A stretch of 14,999 bases of DNA from OMIS01 sp964443885 (lineage in GTDB: Bacteria > Patescibacteriota > Microgenomatia > UBA1400 > PJMF01), in NCBI GenBank assembly GCA_964443885.1, contig CAYUES010000031.1, positions 1 through 14,999 of the forward strand, written 5' to 3'. The notes below the pieces were generated by a model. The model saw nothing but the letters and a program-made list of their open reading frames with translations. It was not told the DNA's origin and did not search any database. This document shows positions 1-7,349 of this stretch, piece after piece (within the stretch, counting starts at the first letter, position 1; each line of letters opens with the position of its first letter). The translations under genes and the position numbers were made by a program.

Positions 1-792
1 AGTAAACCCTACCGAGTAACTATCGAGCTCAGCTTGTTTAACAGCTGCTTCGGTAAAAAGTGCTTGCAGCCCCACTCGTTTGGTTTTGCGTAAAGCAGCG
101 ACACCAGCGGCGGCAAATGCCCGATTTGCATCACGCAGCGGCACTTGATCACTAATCGTGGCGAGGCCACATAAATCCAGACTTTCAGCGCTGGTTTTGG
201 AACCAAGCTCACGCCCTAAAATCCAAGCGACCGTCGTCCCACACAGCTTGGTGGTATGGACAATTGCCTCAGCGGGCGGATACACAAAAGCACCAGCTGC
301 ATCAACTTCAGGCTGGTGATGATCGGAAATAATCAGTGGAATGCCTTGGCTCTGCGCAAACTTGGCGGCTGGGTGCGCCACGATACCATTATCTACAGTG
401 ATAATTAAGTCAGGTCGTTTGGTATCGATAATTTCTTGAATGGCGGCTGGAGTCAACCCATAGCCATGCTTTTCTCGGTGCGGAATAAACGGCCGCGCCA
501 CACAACCCACGCTCTTCAGTGCTTCCCACAAAACTGCGGTCGCAGAAATGCCATCAGCATCGTAGTCACCAAAAATCAGAATATCTTTTTTATCCGCCAC
601 CGCTTGCAAAATATAATCGACAGCTTTTTTGACTTGAGCAGCATCAAAGCCCAGTTCTTCTAGTGGAATCGTTGTCGGCTTGGGAGGATTAAAAAAAACT
701 TCTTCGTCCTCGATACTGCGATTCGTCAGCAGAATTTGTTCAAGCTCTTCGAGATCTGTTGGTTTAAGTTCTGATTGTAACTGCCACTGCAT
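1..792 (-). CDS. recJ: Single-stranded-DNA-specific exonuclease RecJ (N-terminal part, runs off left edge)
   Basis: This is the first 264 codons of RecJ, the 5'-3' exonuclease for single-stranded DNA used in RecF-type recombination and mismatch and base-excision repair. The reading frame is open to base 1, so the C-terminal DHHA1 and OB-fold parts lie outside the window. The DHH phosphoesterase motifs are visible in order: motif I DYDADG at residues 76-81, motif II VDNG at 133-136, motif III DHH at 157-159, and motif IV in ATISDQVPL with Asp215. These acidic and histidine residues bind the catalytic metals. The ATG at 792 is supported by a promoter ending 8 nt before it, which leaves no room for a Shine-Dalgarno site. 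The gene is divergent from cca. Identity is very secure from the motif set; whether the missing part is intact cannot be seen. Confidence 0.95.
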   Translation of the reverse strand, partial: MQWQLQSELKPTDLEELEQILLTNRSIEDEEVFFNPPKPTTIPLEELGFDAAQVKKAVDYILQAVADKKDILIFGDYDADGISATAVLWEALKSVGCVARPFIPHREKHGYGLTPAAIQEIIDTKRPDLIITVDNGIVAHPAAKFAQSQGIPLIISDHHQPEVDAAGAFVYPPAEAIVHTTKLCGTTVAWILGRELGSKTSAESLDLCGLATISDQVPLRDANRAFAAAGVAALRKTKRVGLQALFTEAAVKQAELDSYSVGFT

Positions 793-800
793 AGGGCACC

Positions 801-829
801 ACTATACCTCTGCCCACCCACTTTCGCAA
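801..829 (-). promoter_or_regulatory. recJ promoter, predicted leaderless
   Basis: On the minus strand TTGCGA (829-824) is followed after 17 bp by TATAGT (806-801). Only 8 nt (GGTGCCCT) separate the -10 hexamer from the recJ ATG, so transcription would start at or within a base or two of the start codon. There is no purine-rich ribosome site. Both hexamers match the sigma-70 consensus well; start-site position is inferred. Confidence 0.65.
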
Positions 830-908
830 CTCAAATCTACAGCTTCAGCACTGGCGTTGAAAAAATTTGGGCCAATCAAAACAGTAACCATGCAACAAGG
901 ATTCTTAC

Positions 909-937
909 CTGGCAGAACCAAGCAGCTAGTATATAAT
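909..937 (+). promoter_or_regulatory. cca promoter, predicted leaderless
   Basis: CTGGCA (909-914) and a perfect TATAAT (932-937) are separated by 17 bp. The GTG start of cca is at 945, 7 nt after the -10 box, where transcription itself should begin. This supports a leaderless mRNA and the choice of GTG 945 as the start. Together with the recJ promoter it forms a divergent pair in a 152-bp intergenic region. Confidence 0.7.
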
Positions 938-944
938 TAAAATC

Positions 945-2642
945 GTGAAAATCAGTATTCCCTTAGAAGCACTCGCTATCCTCCACACGTTATACACAGC
1001 TGGCTATCAAGGCTATATTGTGGGTGGAGCTGTGCGCGATTTACTACTCGCCGCCCAACTTGGCACTATCGATCAAGGCAAAGACTACGACTTCACGACC
1101 AATGCCACGCCTGAACAGTTGCAAGCACTCTTTCCAGAAAGTTTTTACGAAAATGCCTTTGGCACGGTCAGTGTCACGCCTGAGAACTTGCGCGAACAAC
1201 TCCAACTACCTGAACCAGCAGCCAGCGCGTTACTAGAAACCGAAGCTGTTGCGACGCGGATCATCGATCTAGCCAATGCCAGTAAAATTCATAGCTCGCT
1301 GCAAAAAACTTCAGACGAAGTCGCGGAAGAGTACGCTGAGAGTGGTGAAAAAGTTGTGACAGGTGAATCACAGCAAGCGCAAAATGGTGCGCCGCTCGAT
1401 ACAAAAAAATCTGCTCCCTACGAAATTACGACCTTCCGCACCGATGGTTCGTACACCGATCACCGCCGTCCAGAAACCGTCACATGGGGCAAGTCACTCC
1501 AAGAAGATCTGGATCGGCGCGACTTCACTATCAATGCCATGGCAATTGAAGTCTCAAAAGAAAAGTTACGCGAGATTTTTTCCGCAGCTGCAGATGGTGC
1601 TACAAATACACTCAAAAACGAATCCATTACTCTGGAAGCCACAGACTACACAATCCACGACCCACATCACGGTACAGCCGATCTAGAGAAACACATTATC
1701 CGCACTGTGGGCGATCCGCTCCAGCGTTTTAGAGAAGATGCGCTGCGGATGTTACGAGCGATTCGCTTTGCTGTCCAGCTCAATATGCAGATAGAAGAAG
1801 CGACGTATCAAGCTATTAAAACCGAACACGAGTTACTCTCGCATATTAGTTTTGAGCGCATTCGTGATGAGTTTCTGAAAATGATTACTAGTGACTATCC
1901 CAAAGATGCAATTGAGCTCCTTGATGAAACTGGTCTCCTCTACTACATCATTCCAGAATTACTGGACGCAAAAGGTGTCGAACAAGCTGGCCATCACACC
2001 ACCGACGTCTGGATACACTCTCTTGATGCCTTGGCTGCTACGCCCACTAAAGACCCGGTGGTTCGCCTCGCCACACTGCTGCACGACATTGCCAAACCAG
2101 ATACCTTTGCTCTGGTAAATGGGTTGCCGACTTTTTATAATCACGAAATTATCGGTTCACGGATTGCCAAAAAGATTGCTCGTCGCCTCAGGCTGTCGAA
2201 TGCCGAAGTTGATCGCGTTTTTACACTCGTCAGGTATCACATGTTCCACTATCAGCCAGATCAGACCGATGCGGCACTGCGTCGTTTCATGCGCAAAGTT
2301 GGGCTAGAAAATATTGATGATATTTTGGATCTGCGCGAAGGCGATCGTCTCGGTAGTGGGGCTCGCAAAACCAGTTGGCGCCTCGAAGAAATGAAGCAGC
2401 GGATGATCGAACAATTGAACCAACCGATGGACGTGACTGACCTGGCTATCGACGGCAGCGACTTGATGAAAGAACTACAACTGCAGCCTGGACCAATTAT
2501 TGGTAAGATTTTGCATGCGCTTTTTGAAGCTGTACTAGAAAACCCTGAATTAAATACGAAAGATCACTTACTTGATCTGGCACGCAAGCAACTCATCGCT
2601 ACTGCACAACAGGAGTCGGCGCAGTCGGATTCTCCGCAATAG
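945..2642 (+). CDS. cca: CCA tRNA nucleotidyltransferase (class II) with HD domain and two insertions
   Basis: The enzyme adds or repairs the 3'-CCA of tRNAs using CTP and ATP. The head domain has VGGAVRD at residues 26-32, the metal-binding DYD at 47-49, FGTVSV at 72-77, TTFRTDGSY at 162-170 and the EDLDRRDFTINAMA signature at 187-200. A neck follows (RFREDALRMLRAIRFA, 261-276), then an HD phosphohydrolase-type motif LLHDIAKP with His380-Asp381 and a C-terminal GxIxGKILHALFEAV segment near 516-530. At 565 residues it is longer than most bacterial relatives. The excess lies mainly in about 75 residues between FGT and TTFR (roughly 78-158, acidic and low-complexity) and about 25 residues at 203-237. 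It starts with GTG directly after its promoter. Its last 44 nt overlap the convergent Nudix gene; that tail is probably not conserved. Function is secure; whether it adds CC, A or all three nucleotides is not decidable here. Confidence 0.95.
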   Translation: MKISIPLEALAILHTLYTAGYQGYIVGGAVRDLLLAAQLGTIDQGKDYDFTTNATPEQLQALFPESFYENAFGTVSVTPENLREQLQLPEPAASALLETEAVATRIIDLANASKIHSSLQKTSDEVAEEYAESGEKVVTGESQQAQNGAPLDTKKSAPYEITTFRTDGSYTDHRRPETVTWGKSLQEDLDRRDFTINAMAIEVSKEKLREIFSAAADGATNTLKNESITLEATDYTIHDPHHGTADLEKHIIRTVGDPLQRFREDALRMLRAIRFAVQLNMQIEEATYQAIKTEHELLSHISFERIRDEFLKMITSDYPKDAIELLDETGLLYYIIPELLDAKGVEQAGHHTTDVWIHSLDALAATPTKDPVVRLATLLHDIAKPDTFALVNGLPTFYNHEIIGSRIAKKIARRLRLSNAEVDRVFTLVRYHMFHYQPDQTDAALRRFMRKVGLENIDDILDLREGDRLGSGARKTSWRLEEMKQRMIEQLNQPMDVTDLAIDGSDLMKELQLQPGPIIGKILHALFEAVLENPELNTKDHLLDLARKQLIATAQQESAQSDSPQ

Positions 2643-3123
2643 CCGCTATAAATTTCTCAAGTAGTTTATCGTGTTGAAATGCTATTTTTTCTGGTAATGC
2701 ATCAAGTGGAAACCACGCAATATCAGCAATCTCGCCATCCTGTTTTTTATACTCTCCCGAAACTTGATTGGTATAAAAGTATAAATCAATGTTTTGCTTT
2801 TCATCACCAGCTGAACCGTCTGAACGGATTCCAATCAGCTGCAACTTCCCTGCCGTCAATCCAGTTTCTTCAAACAACTCGCGCTGCGCGCCAGCTGTCA
2901 CTGTCTCATCCCAGTTCAGATAGCCACCTGGAAAACCCCAATATCCTTTGGCTGGCTCCTGGTCTCGATGTACCAACAAAACTTTGCCTTCGACAACAGC
3001 AACAACACAACAGATTTGGTTGCGAGAGTTAAACTTAGCGCAGGTAGGGCAGATCTCGCCTTTTGGGATTAAACCCGTAGGATTATCAGACCATATTTGA
3101 TGTAAGCTGTCAGTATCTTCCAT
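2599..3123 (-). CDS. Nudix hydrolase with short N-terminal CPTC segment
   Basis: A 174-residue Nudix-fold pyrophosphohydrolase. The Nudix box is complete at residues 67-89: Gly67, five residues, Glu73, seven residues, then RELFEETGL with the metal-binding Glu85-Glu86. The N-terminal 40 residues hold CPTC (25-28) and a CC pair (38-39). These resemble half of the zinc ribbon in NudC-like and related Nudix proteins, but a full four-ligand site is not obvious. The substrate (nucleotide sugar, ADP-ribose, NADH, oxidised nucleotide) cannot be deduced from the box alone. It is the last gene of the secD-secF stretch, 51 nt after secF, and has a -10-like TATATT 11 nt before its ATG. Its 3' end overlaps cca on the other strand. 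The family is certain, the substrate unknown. Confidence 0.9.
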   Translation of the reverse strand: MEDTDSLHQIWSDNPTGLIPKGEICPTCAKFNSRNQICCVVAVVEGKVLLVHRDQEPAKGYWGFPGGYLNWDETVTAGAQRELFEETGLTAGKLQLIGIRSDGSAGDEKQNIDLYFYTNQVSGEYKKQDGEIADIAWFPLDALPEKIAFQHDKLLEKFIAAIAENPTAPTPVVQ

Positions 3124-3134
3124 AGAACTTTCAG

Positions 3135-3140
3135 AATATA
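3135..3140 (-). promoter_or_regulatory. Possible -10 box for the Nudix gene
   Basis: TATATT (3140-3135, minus strand) lies 11 nt upstream of the Nudix ATG in the 51-nt gap after secF, and no Shine-Dalgarno site is present. No convincing -35 hexamer is seen at 16-18 bp spacing, so this is a weak call made mainly because it repeats the short-leader geometry of other genes here. Confidence 0.35.
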
Positions 3141-3174
3141 TGCTCTTTGATACAACTGCGCTTGCAGTAGAAAT

Positions 3175-4068
3175 TTACGTATGCCCTGTTTTTCGAGCAG
3201 CGGTCTTTCGATACTGAGTCCATTTCTCCCAAGCGTACAGCAGTGGTACCGCAGTACAAGTTGAAGAGTATGTTCCTGTTACAGCACCAATCAGTAGCGC
3301 TACAGCAAACCATTTAATGCTATCGCCCCCTAATAAAACCAAGGCTGTCAGCATCAAGATAATTGTTAATGAATTATTTAATGAACGATTTATTGTTCCA
3401 AGAACAGCAGCGTTCAGCAGCTCACCAAGTTCCATACTTCTATTTTTCTGTTGAAGTTCTCTGATGCGGTGATATACAACAATTGTGTCATGCACTGAAA
3501 ATGAGAGCGTCGTCAGGATCGCTGTCACAAACAATACATCCACTTCAACGCCCAAGAAGTATCCCAACAAACTAAAACTACCCAGTAACACCAGTGAGTC
3601 GTGCATCATAGCTAAGACGGCACAAATACCATACTTCCACTCTTTAAACTGACGTGCGATATAAATCATGATCACTAACGCCACAATCGCAATGGCCATG
3701 TAGGTTTTTTGGAGCAACTCTTTACTTAAACTCGGGCCAATTGTTTCAAATCGCAAGACTTGTAGTTGTCCAGAAGCTGAGGCAATCGCCGCCACTACTG
3801 CATTTTTCTTATCTGTATCTAAAGTTTCTCCTTTTAAAACCGCCTTGTTGTCACCTGAAAGCTGAACCGTCTCGACGTTATACTGCTCGGCAGCCGTTGT
3901 TTGAAGTTGCGCAACAGCAACTGGCTGTTGAAACTCCAGCTCTAAGAGTGATCCACCAGTAAAGTCAATTGAAGGGCGCAAACCATTCAAGGCAAGTGAG
4001 ACTGCTCCAGGGATAATCACCAGCGCAGAAATTAAAAAGTACAGCCAGTAGTATTTAATAAAGTTCAT
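3175..4068 (-). CDS. secF: Protein translocase subunit SecF
   Basis: SecF pairs with SecD in the membrane and helps complete protein export, drawing on the ion gradient. The 297-residue protein has a first membrane helix at about residues 8-28 and the IDFTGGS motif at 34-40 that opens the periplasmic-type P4 domain. Five further hydrophobic helices follow from about 122. Family motifs include MHDSLVLLG at 155-163, FSVHDTIVVYHRIRE at 190-204 (the SecD/F helix-4 signature) and INRSLNNSLT at 226-235. Its ATG overlaps the secD stop as ATGA, so the two are translationally coupled. Length and topology are normal for the family. No Shine-Dalgarno site stands out inside the secD end. Confidence 0.95.
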   Translation of the reverse strand: MNFIKYYWLYFLISALVIIPGAVSLALNGLRPSIDFTGGSLLELEFQQPVAVAQLQTTAAEQYNVETVQLSGDNKAVLKGETLDTDKKNAVVAAIASASGQLQVLRFETIGPSLSKELLQKTYMAIAIVALVIMIYIARQFKEWKYGICAVLAMMHDSLVLLGSFSLLGYFLGVEVDVLFVTAILTTLSFSVHDTIVVYHRIRELQQKNRSMELGELLNAAVLGTINRSLNNSLTIILMLTALVLLGGDSIKWFAVALLIGAVTGTYSSTCTAVPLLYAWEKWTQYRKTAARKTGHT

Positions 4069-5441
4069 ACTTTGCTACTTTCTGGACGAGTGTCGTGCAA
4101 AAACAACCGCACTAAGGTTCGTGTTACGACTATTCCAGTAAATAAACCAAGCAACACACCAATTAAAAGGGTAACTCCAAACCCCCTCACCAAACCACTT
4201 GAATTCAAGAATGAGAAATTAAGTGGATTAATCAAAACAAACGCAGTGATAATTGTTGTAACATTAGCATCTTTAATACTGTCCCAAGCTCGACCAAAAC
4301 CCAGTTCCATCGCTCGATCAAATGGCTTACCTACTCGTAGTTCTTCACGCATCCGCTCAAAAATCAGGATATTAGCATCGACCGCCATACCAATTGAGAG
4401 AATTAAACCAGCAATGCCTGGTACAGTAATCGTCACTCCAATTATTTTATAAATCGCGATAGTTAAAATCGAGTAGATTACGAGTGCGACACTGGCTAGC
4501 ACGCCCGCATGGCCGTAAATTACGATCATAAAGATCACGACGGTACTGAGCCCGATTAAACCTGCAACCACACTTTTTTCAACCGAGTCCAAACCTAAAC
4601 TTGCACCGATCGTACGTTGTTCAAGAATCTGAATTGGAACTGGCAGTGCGCCAGCATTTAACTGAACCGAGAGCTGTTTGGCGTCTTCAACGGTAAAGTC
4701 ACCTTGAATCACCGCTGATCCACCATAAATTGCCTCATTAATCTGTGGCATCATCAAGATACTGCCGTCCAAGACAATTGCCAAAGCCGACCCAACATTT
4801 TCTTCAGTTACTTTGGCAAAAATTGCCGAACCTTCATCAGTAAACTCAATACCGACTACTGGCTTACCTGTTTGAGGATCAAATTGGAGTGAGGTTCGTT
4901 TGAGTTTGCTGCCGTCTAGTTCTGTCGGGAGTACTTGTTGGACTGGCACCGCACTCTCCGATGCGCTTGGAGCTTCCGCAAGAGTTTCTGTCAGCAGTAA
5001 AAACTCTAACTTAGCGGTCTGGCCAACGAGCTGCACTGCTTCATCAGGGTTGGTTACACCTGGCAACTCAATAATTAACCGATAACTTTCGCCCGCTACT
5101 GCTGTTCTCACACTTGGTTCAGAAATTCCAAATAAATCCACCCGACGCAGAATAACTTCTTGAGCAGACTCAAGTGCTTCTGCTCGCTGTTGTGGTAGAA
5201 TTGCAGACATATCCGCTTCCAGCACAATCTGCATCCCACCTTGGATATCTAAGCCTTGCTTAAGTACAAAACCAAACGTTTGTGGACCTTGGGATGTGGG
5301 AATCGTAAACTGAGGTGAACTGAGAGTGATTGTCCTATTTATAAACGGAAGTTGAATGTCTTTTTTAGTAGGCAAAGCAACAATACCTGCCAAAACTGTC
5401 AAAGCAACAATAAAAATATATATACGCCAAGGTTTACGCAT
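4065..5441 (-). CDS. secD: Protein translocase subunit SecD
   Basis: SecD acts with SecF after the SecA-driven step, releasing and pulling exported proteins at the outer face of the membrane. The 458-residue protein has an N-terminal helix at about 7-24, the LKQGLDIQGGM motif at 60-70 that starts the P1 domain, and a Ser/Ala/Val-rich stretch at about 155-172 within P1. RTIGASLG (276-283) leads into the membrane domain, where PGIAGLILSIGMAVDANILIFERM (341-364) carries the conserved Asp355 of the proton-translocating helix. The P1 region is compact compared with E. coli SecD. It begins 23 nt after the HTH/NTase regulator gene and ends in an ATGA overlap with secF. The leader has no ribosome site but has TAGAAT 6 nt before the ATG. 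Confidence 0.95.
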   Translation of the reverse strand: MRKPWRIYIFIVALTVLAGIVALPTKKDIQLPFINRTITLSSPQFTIPTSQGPQTFGFVLKQGLDIQGGMQIVLEADMSAILPQQRAEALESAQEVILRRVDLFGISEPSVRTAVAGESYRLIIELPGVTNPDEAVQLVGQTAKLEFLLLTETLAEAPSASESAVPVQQVLPTELDGSKLKRTSLQFDPQTGKPVVGIEFTDEGSAIFAKVTEENVGSALAIVLDGSILMMPQINEAIYGGSAVIQGDFTVEDAKQLSVQLNAGALPVPIQILEQRTIGASLGLDSVEKSVVAGLIGLSTVVIFMIVIYGHAGVLASVALVIYSILTIAIYKIIGVTITVPGIAGLILSIGMAVDANILIFERMREELRVGKPFDRAMELGFGRAWDSIKDANVTTIITAFVLINPLNFSFLNSSGLVRGFGVTLLIGVLLGLFTGIVVTRTLVRLFLHDTRPESSKV

Positions 5442-5447
5442 AAAAAA

Positions 5448-5453
5448 ATTCTA
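5448..5453 (-). promoter_or_regulatory. Possible -10 box for secD
   Basis: TAGAAT (5453-5448, minus strand) is separated from the secD ATG only by six T residues. If used, it would give a leaderless secD-secF message independent of the upstream regulator gene. The -35 region at the expected spacing (around CCCATG) is poor, so confidence is low. Confidence 0.35.
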
Positions 5454-5464
5454 TTCCGGGCAGT

Positions 5465-6064
5465 TTAGAGCATGGGTTGCTTGCGTTCTACAAAACCGTC
5501 TTCATCGCCTATTACCATGACCCTAGATCCATACAAAACATCCATGATAAATGGATCTCGTCGCTGTTTACGGAACGTAAACTCATCCTCGGAGAAAACC
5601 GCGTAGTTAATCTCACGACCAATTAATTTCTCTTCTTCTTTAATAAGTGCATCTAATTCTGCTAGAACTAAATCACCAATCACCAACATATCTACTTCAC
5701 CCTGAGCGACTGGCTTACGACGTACAAACCTACCCGAAAACATCACAAATGCAACTGTGCCGAGTTTTCGACGCATTTTGCGCAGTTTCAAACCAAGTCC
5801 AGTATTTTTAATAACAATTTGTTGGAGTTCTTGAAAGAAAACATAGCGAGGATTGAGTGAGTAGTACAAACGATTACCACGCTCTTCACTTTTGAGCAAC
5901 CCTACCCCTAGTAAACGATCAAGCTCGCGACGTACCGCGTTAATTTCTTCTTTTGTACGACGGGTTATTTCGCGCACATAGAACATCTCTTCGGTATTCG
6001 TAAAGAACAACTCAAGCATTCTCACCCGAGCACCAGAAACTATAATATCTTGTAAACTATTCAT
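5465..6064 (-). CDS. Winged-helix regulator fused to a degenerate nucleotidyltransferase-like domain
   Basis: This 199-residue protein has an N-terminal winged-helix DNA-binding domain (about residues 10-72). It contains a recognition-helix region around EEINAVRRELDRL (39-51) and a wing around EERGNRLYYSL (60-70), as in ArsR/MarR-like regulators. A basic linker follows (about 92-101), then a domain of the DNA polymerase beta-type nucleotidyltransferase fold. The usual active-site pattern, GS followed by two spaced aspartates, appears only as FSGRF (109-113) and GEVDMLVIG (122-130). The Gly-Ser order is swapped and the first Asp is replaced by Glu, so catalysis is doubtful. Similar HTH-NTase fusions are frequent in CPR bacteria and archaea, with unknown function. 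It precedes secD by 23 nt and may regulate secDF or itself; this is inferred from position only. It has its own promoter-like sequence. Confidence 0.8.
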   Translation of the reverse strand: MNSLQDIIVSGARVRMLELFFTNTEEMFYVREITRRTKEEINAVRRELDRLLGVGLLKSEERGNRLYYSLNPRYVFFQELQQIVIKNTGLGLKLRKMRRKLGTVAFVMFSGRFVRRKPVAQGEVDMLVIGDLVLAELDALIKEEEKLIGREINYAVFSEDEFTFRKQRRDPFIMDVLYGSRVMVIGDEDGFVERKQPML

Positions 6065-6074
6065 ATGTATTCAG

Positions 6075-6103
6075 GTTATAAACTTAATATGTAACATTCG
6101 CAG
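6075..6103 (-). promoter_or_regulatory. Promoter of the HTH/NTase gene, near-leaderless
   Basis: CTGCGA (6103-6098) and TATAAC (6080-6075) are 17 bp apart on the minus strand. The -35 lies in the last codons of the DUF3048 gene. Ten nucleotides separate the -10 from the ATG at 6064, predicting a leader of only about 3-4 nt and no Shine-Dalgarno site. Confidence 0.45.
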
Positions 6104-7286
6104 CATTTGCTTTATTCAAAACACTGATCCAAGTTAAGCCGCGAGCCATCGGAATGTCATTGCCTTTTGCATCGACAAAGCGCAGTTCACTCTCGCGATC
6201 TTTTTTACTCCAGCGAGCTTTGACGACATTACCATGCATGTAAATAAGTGCGTCACCAGTACCAGTAGTGGTATACAACATATGCTTAAGTTCATCAATT
6301 GGACCTTTTTCAGTAGTCAATAAAACGACTACATTATTTGCCATGATCTGCTTATCGTTGTTGTAATCAAGGTGTGCAGTGCCTCCCATAGTCCGCTTGT
6401 ATGAATCACTGGCTGCATCGTAGTCCCACTTGACTGCGTAGTCATCATATCCTGACCAGAACTCGTAAGAAATGGTAGCAACTGTGCCGGTCTTGCCTTT
6501 TTCTTCTTCAAATGTCCATGGCTCAAAGCCATCTTTCCAGTCAGCAGCAGGAACGACCGTTTTTCCCACCTTACGTTCTGGTGACATATTTGTCCACTTA
6601 CGTTTGTCAGCAATTTCCCAGAGATACTCGGTAGAAGTTTCAACCGTATGCTCCGTAGCCACTGCATGACCTAAGCGATTCTCATTACGGACGAAGTATG
6701 GATAGGCCACGGTGAATAAACCATTGATGTCTGTCTGTCCTTGCCAACCGTATTGACCAATCTGTCCGAGTGCATCAGCTGGTCCAGGAGTATTTGCCCC
6801 ACCAACGTGCGTGTACATCGGACGATTAAAGCCAGAGGCGTAGTCGAGAAAGTAGGTGCGAGCTGAACGAACGGGCGCTAACAAAATATCTTGAGCTTGA
6901 GCACCACAGTAGTACACACCCATAAAGCGAGTGACACCACCTTCAGCCACTATTTCAAACATAACGTCAGCACTACCTAGTCCAGCTTGCGGACGAGCAT
7001 CTGGTGAGTTCTCGATCATTACTGCCAATGGACGTCGCTTTTCCCATGAATCGCGCTCCGTTTGCGTAAACATCTTGCCGTTCAACGGACAAACTTGGTC
7101 CCTTGGTTCATCTGGTTTAATATCAAGCAATAACTCGCCCAACGCAGTTGTGTCGCCATCAGCACCGGGTTCACCAGTCATAGCGGTAGTAGCAGCGTTC
7201 CTACTTTGTGCCGCAAAATACGTATATGTACCTGTCGCTGACAAGACATAGAGAACTAAAGCTAATAACAACATTTTTTTAGACAT
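6084..7286 (-). CDS. DUF3048 (YerB-like) extracytoplasmic protein
   Basis: A 400-residue protein of the DUF3048 family, related to B. subtilis YerB; its biochemical role is not established. Residues 4-25 form a signal anchor or signal peptide. There is no lipobox cysteine, unlike YerB, so it is probably membrane-anchored or secreted. The N-terminal DUF3048 domain is clear from RRPLAVMIENSPDARPQ (84-100) and EIVAEGGVTRFMGVYYC (111-127), followed by APVRSARTYFLDYA (137-150). The C-terminal domain covers about 260-395. The protein has exactly two cysteines, Cys66 in CPLNG and Cys127, which flank this conserved core and could form a disulphide. The start has a good ribosome site: AAGGA 6 nt before the ATG. 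The gene also has a strong promoter inside the 3' end of the upstream 91-aa gene. Confidence 0.88.
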   Translation of the reverse strand: MSKKMLLLALVLYVLSATGTYTYFAAQSRNAATTAMTGEPGADGDTTALGELLLDIKPDEPRDQVCPLNGKMFTQTERDSWEKRRPLAVMIENSPDARPQAGLGSADVMFEIVAEGGVTRFMGVYYCGAQAQDILLAPVRSARTYFLDYASGFNRPMYTHVGGANTPGPADALGQIGQYGWQGQTDINGLFTVAYPYFVRNENRLGHAVATEHTVETSTEYLWEIADKRKWTNMSPERKVGKTVVPAADWKDGFEPWTFEEEKGKTGTVATISYEFWSGYDDYAVKWDYDAASDSYKRTMGGTAHLDYNNDKQIMANNVVVLLTTEKGPIDELKHMLYTTTGTGDALIYMHGNVVKARWSKKDRESELRFVDAKGNDIPMARGLTWISVLNKANAANVTY

Positions 7287-7292
7287 ATTTCA

Positions 7293-7349
7293 TCCTTTTT
7301 GGGCCTTAGAAGCCAATTTAATTGTAACGTAGATAGAAGTAAATGCCAA
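7293..7349 (-). promoter_or_regulatory. Internal promoter and ribosome site for the DUF3048 gene
   Basis: TTGGCA (7349-7344) and TACAAT (7326-7321) are 17 bp apart on the minus strand, one of the best matches to consensus in the window. They lie within the last codons of the 91-aa gene; TACAAT encodes its final Tyr-Asn. Predicted initiation near 7314 gives a leader of about 28 nt that contains AAGGA (7297-7293), 6 nt from the ATG. The DUF3048 gene can thus be expressed apart from frr-rseP. Confidence 0.6.

Noticed and set aside
3155..3168. Hairpin ACTGC-GCTT-GCAGT after secF as a terminator
   Set aside because: The stem is only 5 bp and is not followed by a T-tract on the minus strand.
4072..4452. 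126-codon plus-strand open frame inside secD, and similar long antisense frames
   Set aside because: It lies opposite the conserved SecD membrane domain, has Ser/Thr/Pro/Ile-rich shadow composition and no recognisable motif or ribosome site.
5465..6064. MNT/HEPN-type toxin-antitoxin
   Set aside because: The NTase-like domain is fused to a winged helix and no HEPN-domain partner gene lies beside it; the neighbours are secD and the DUF3048 gene.
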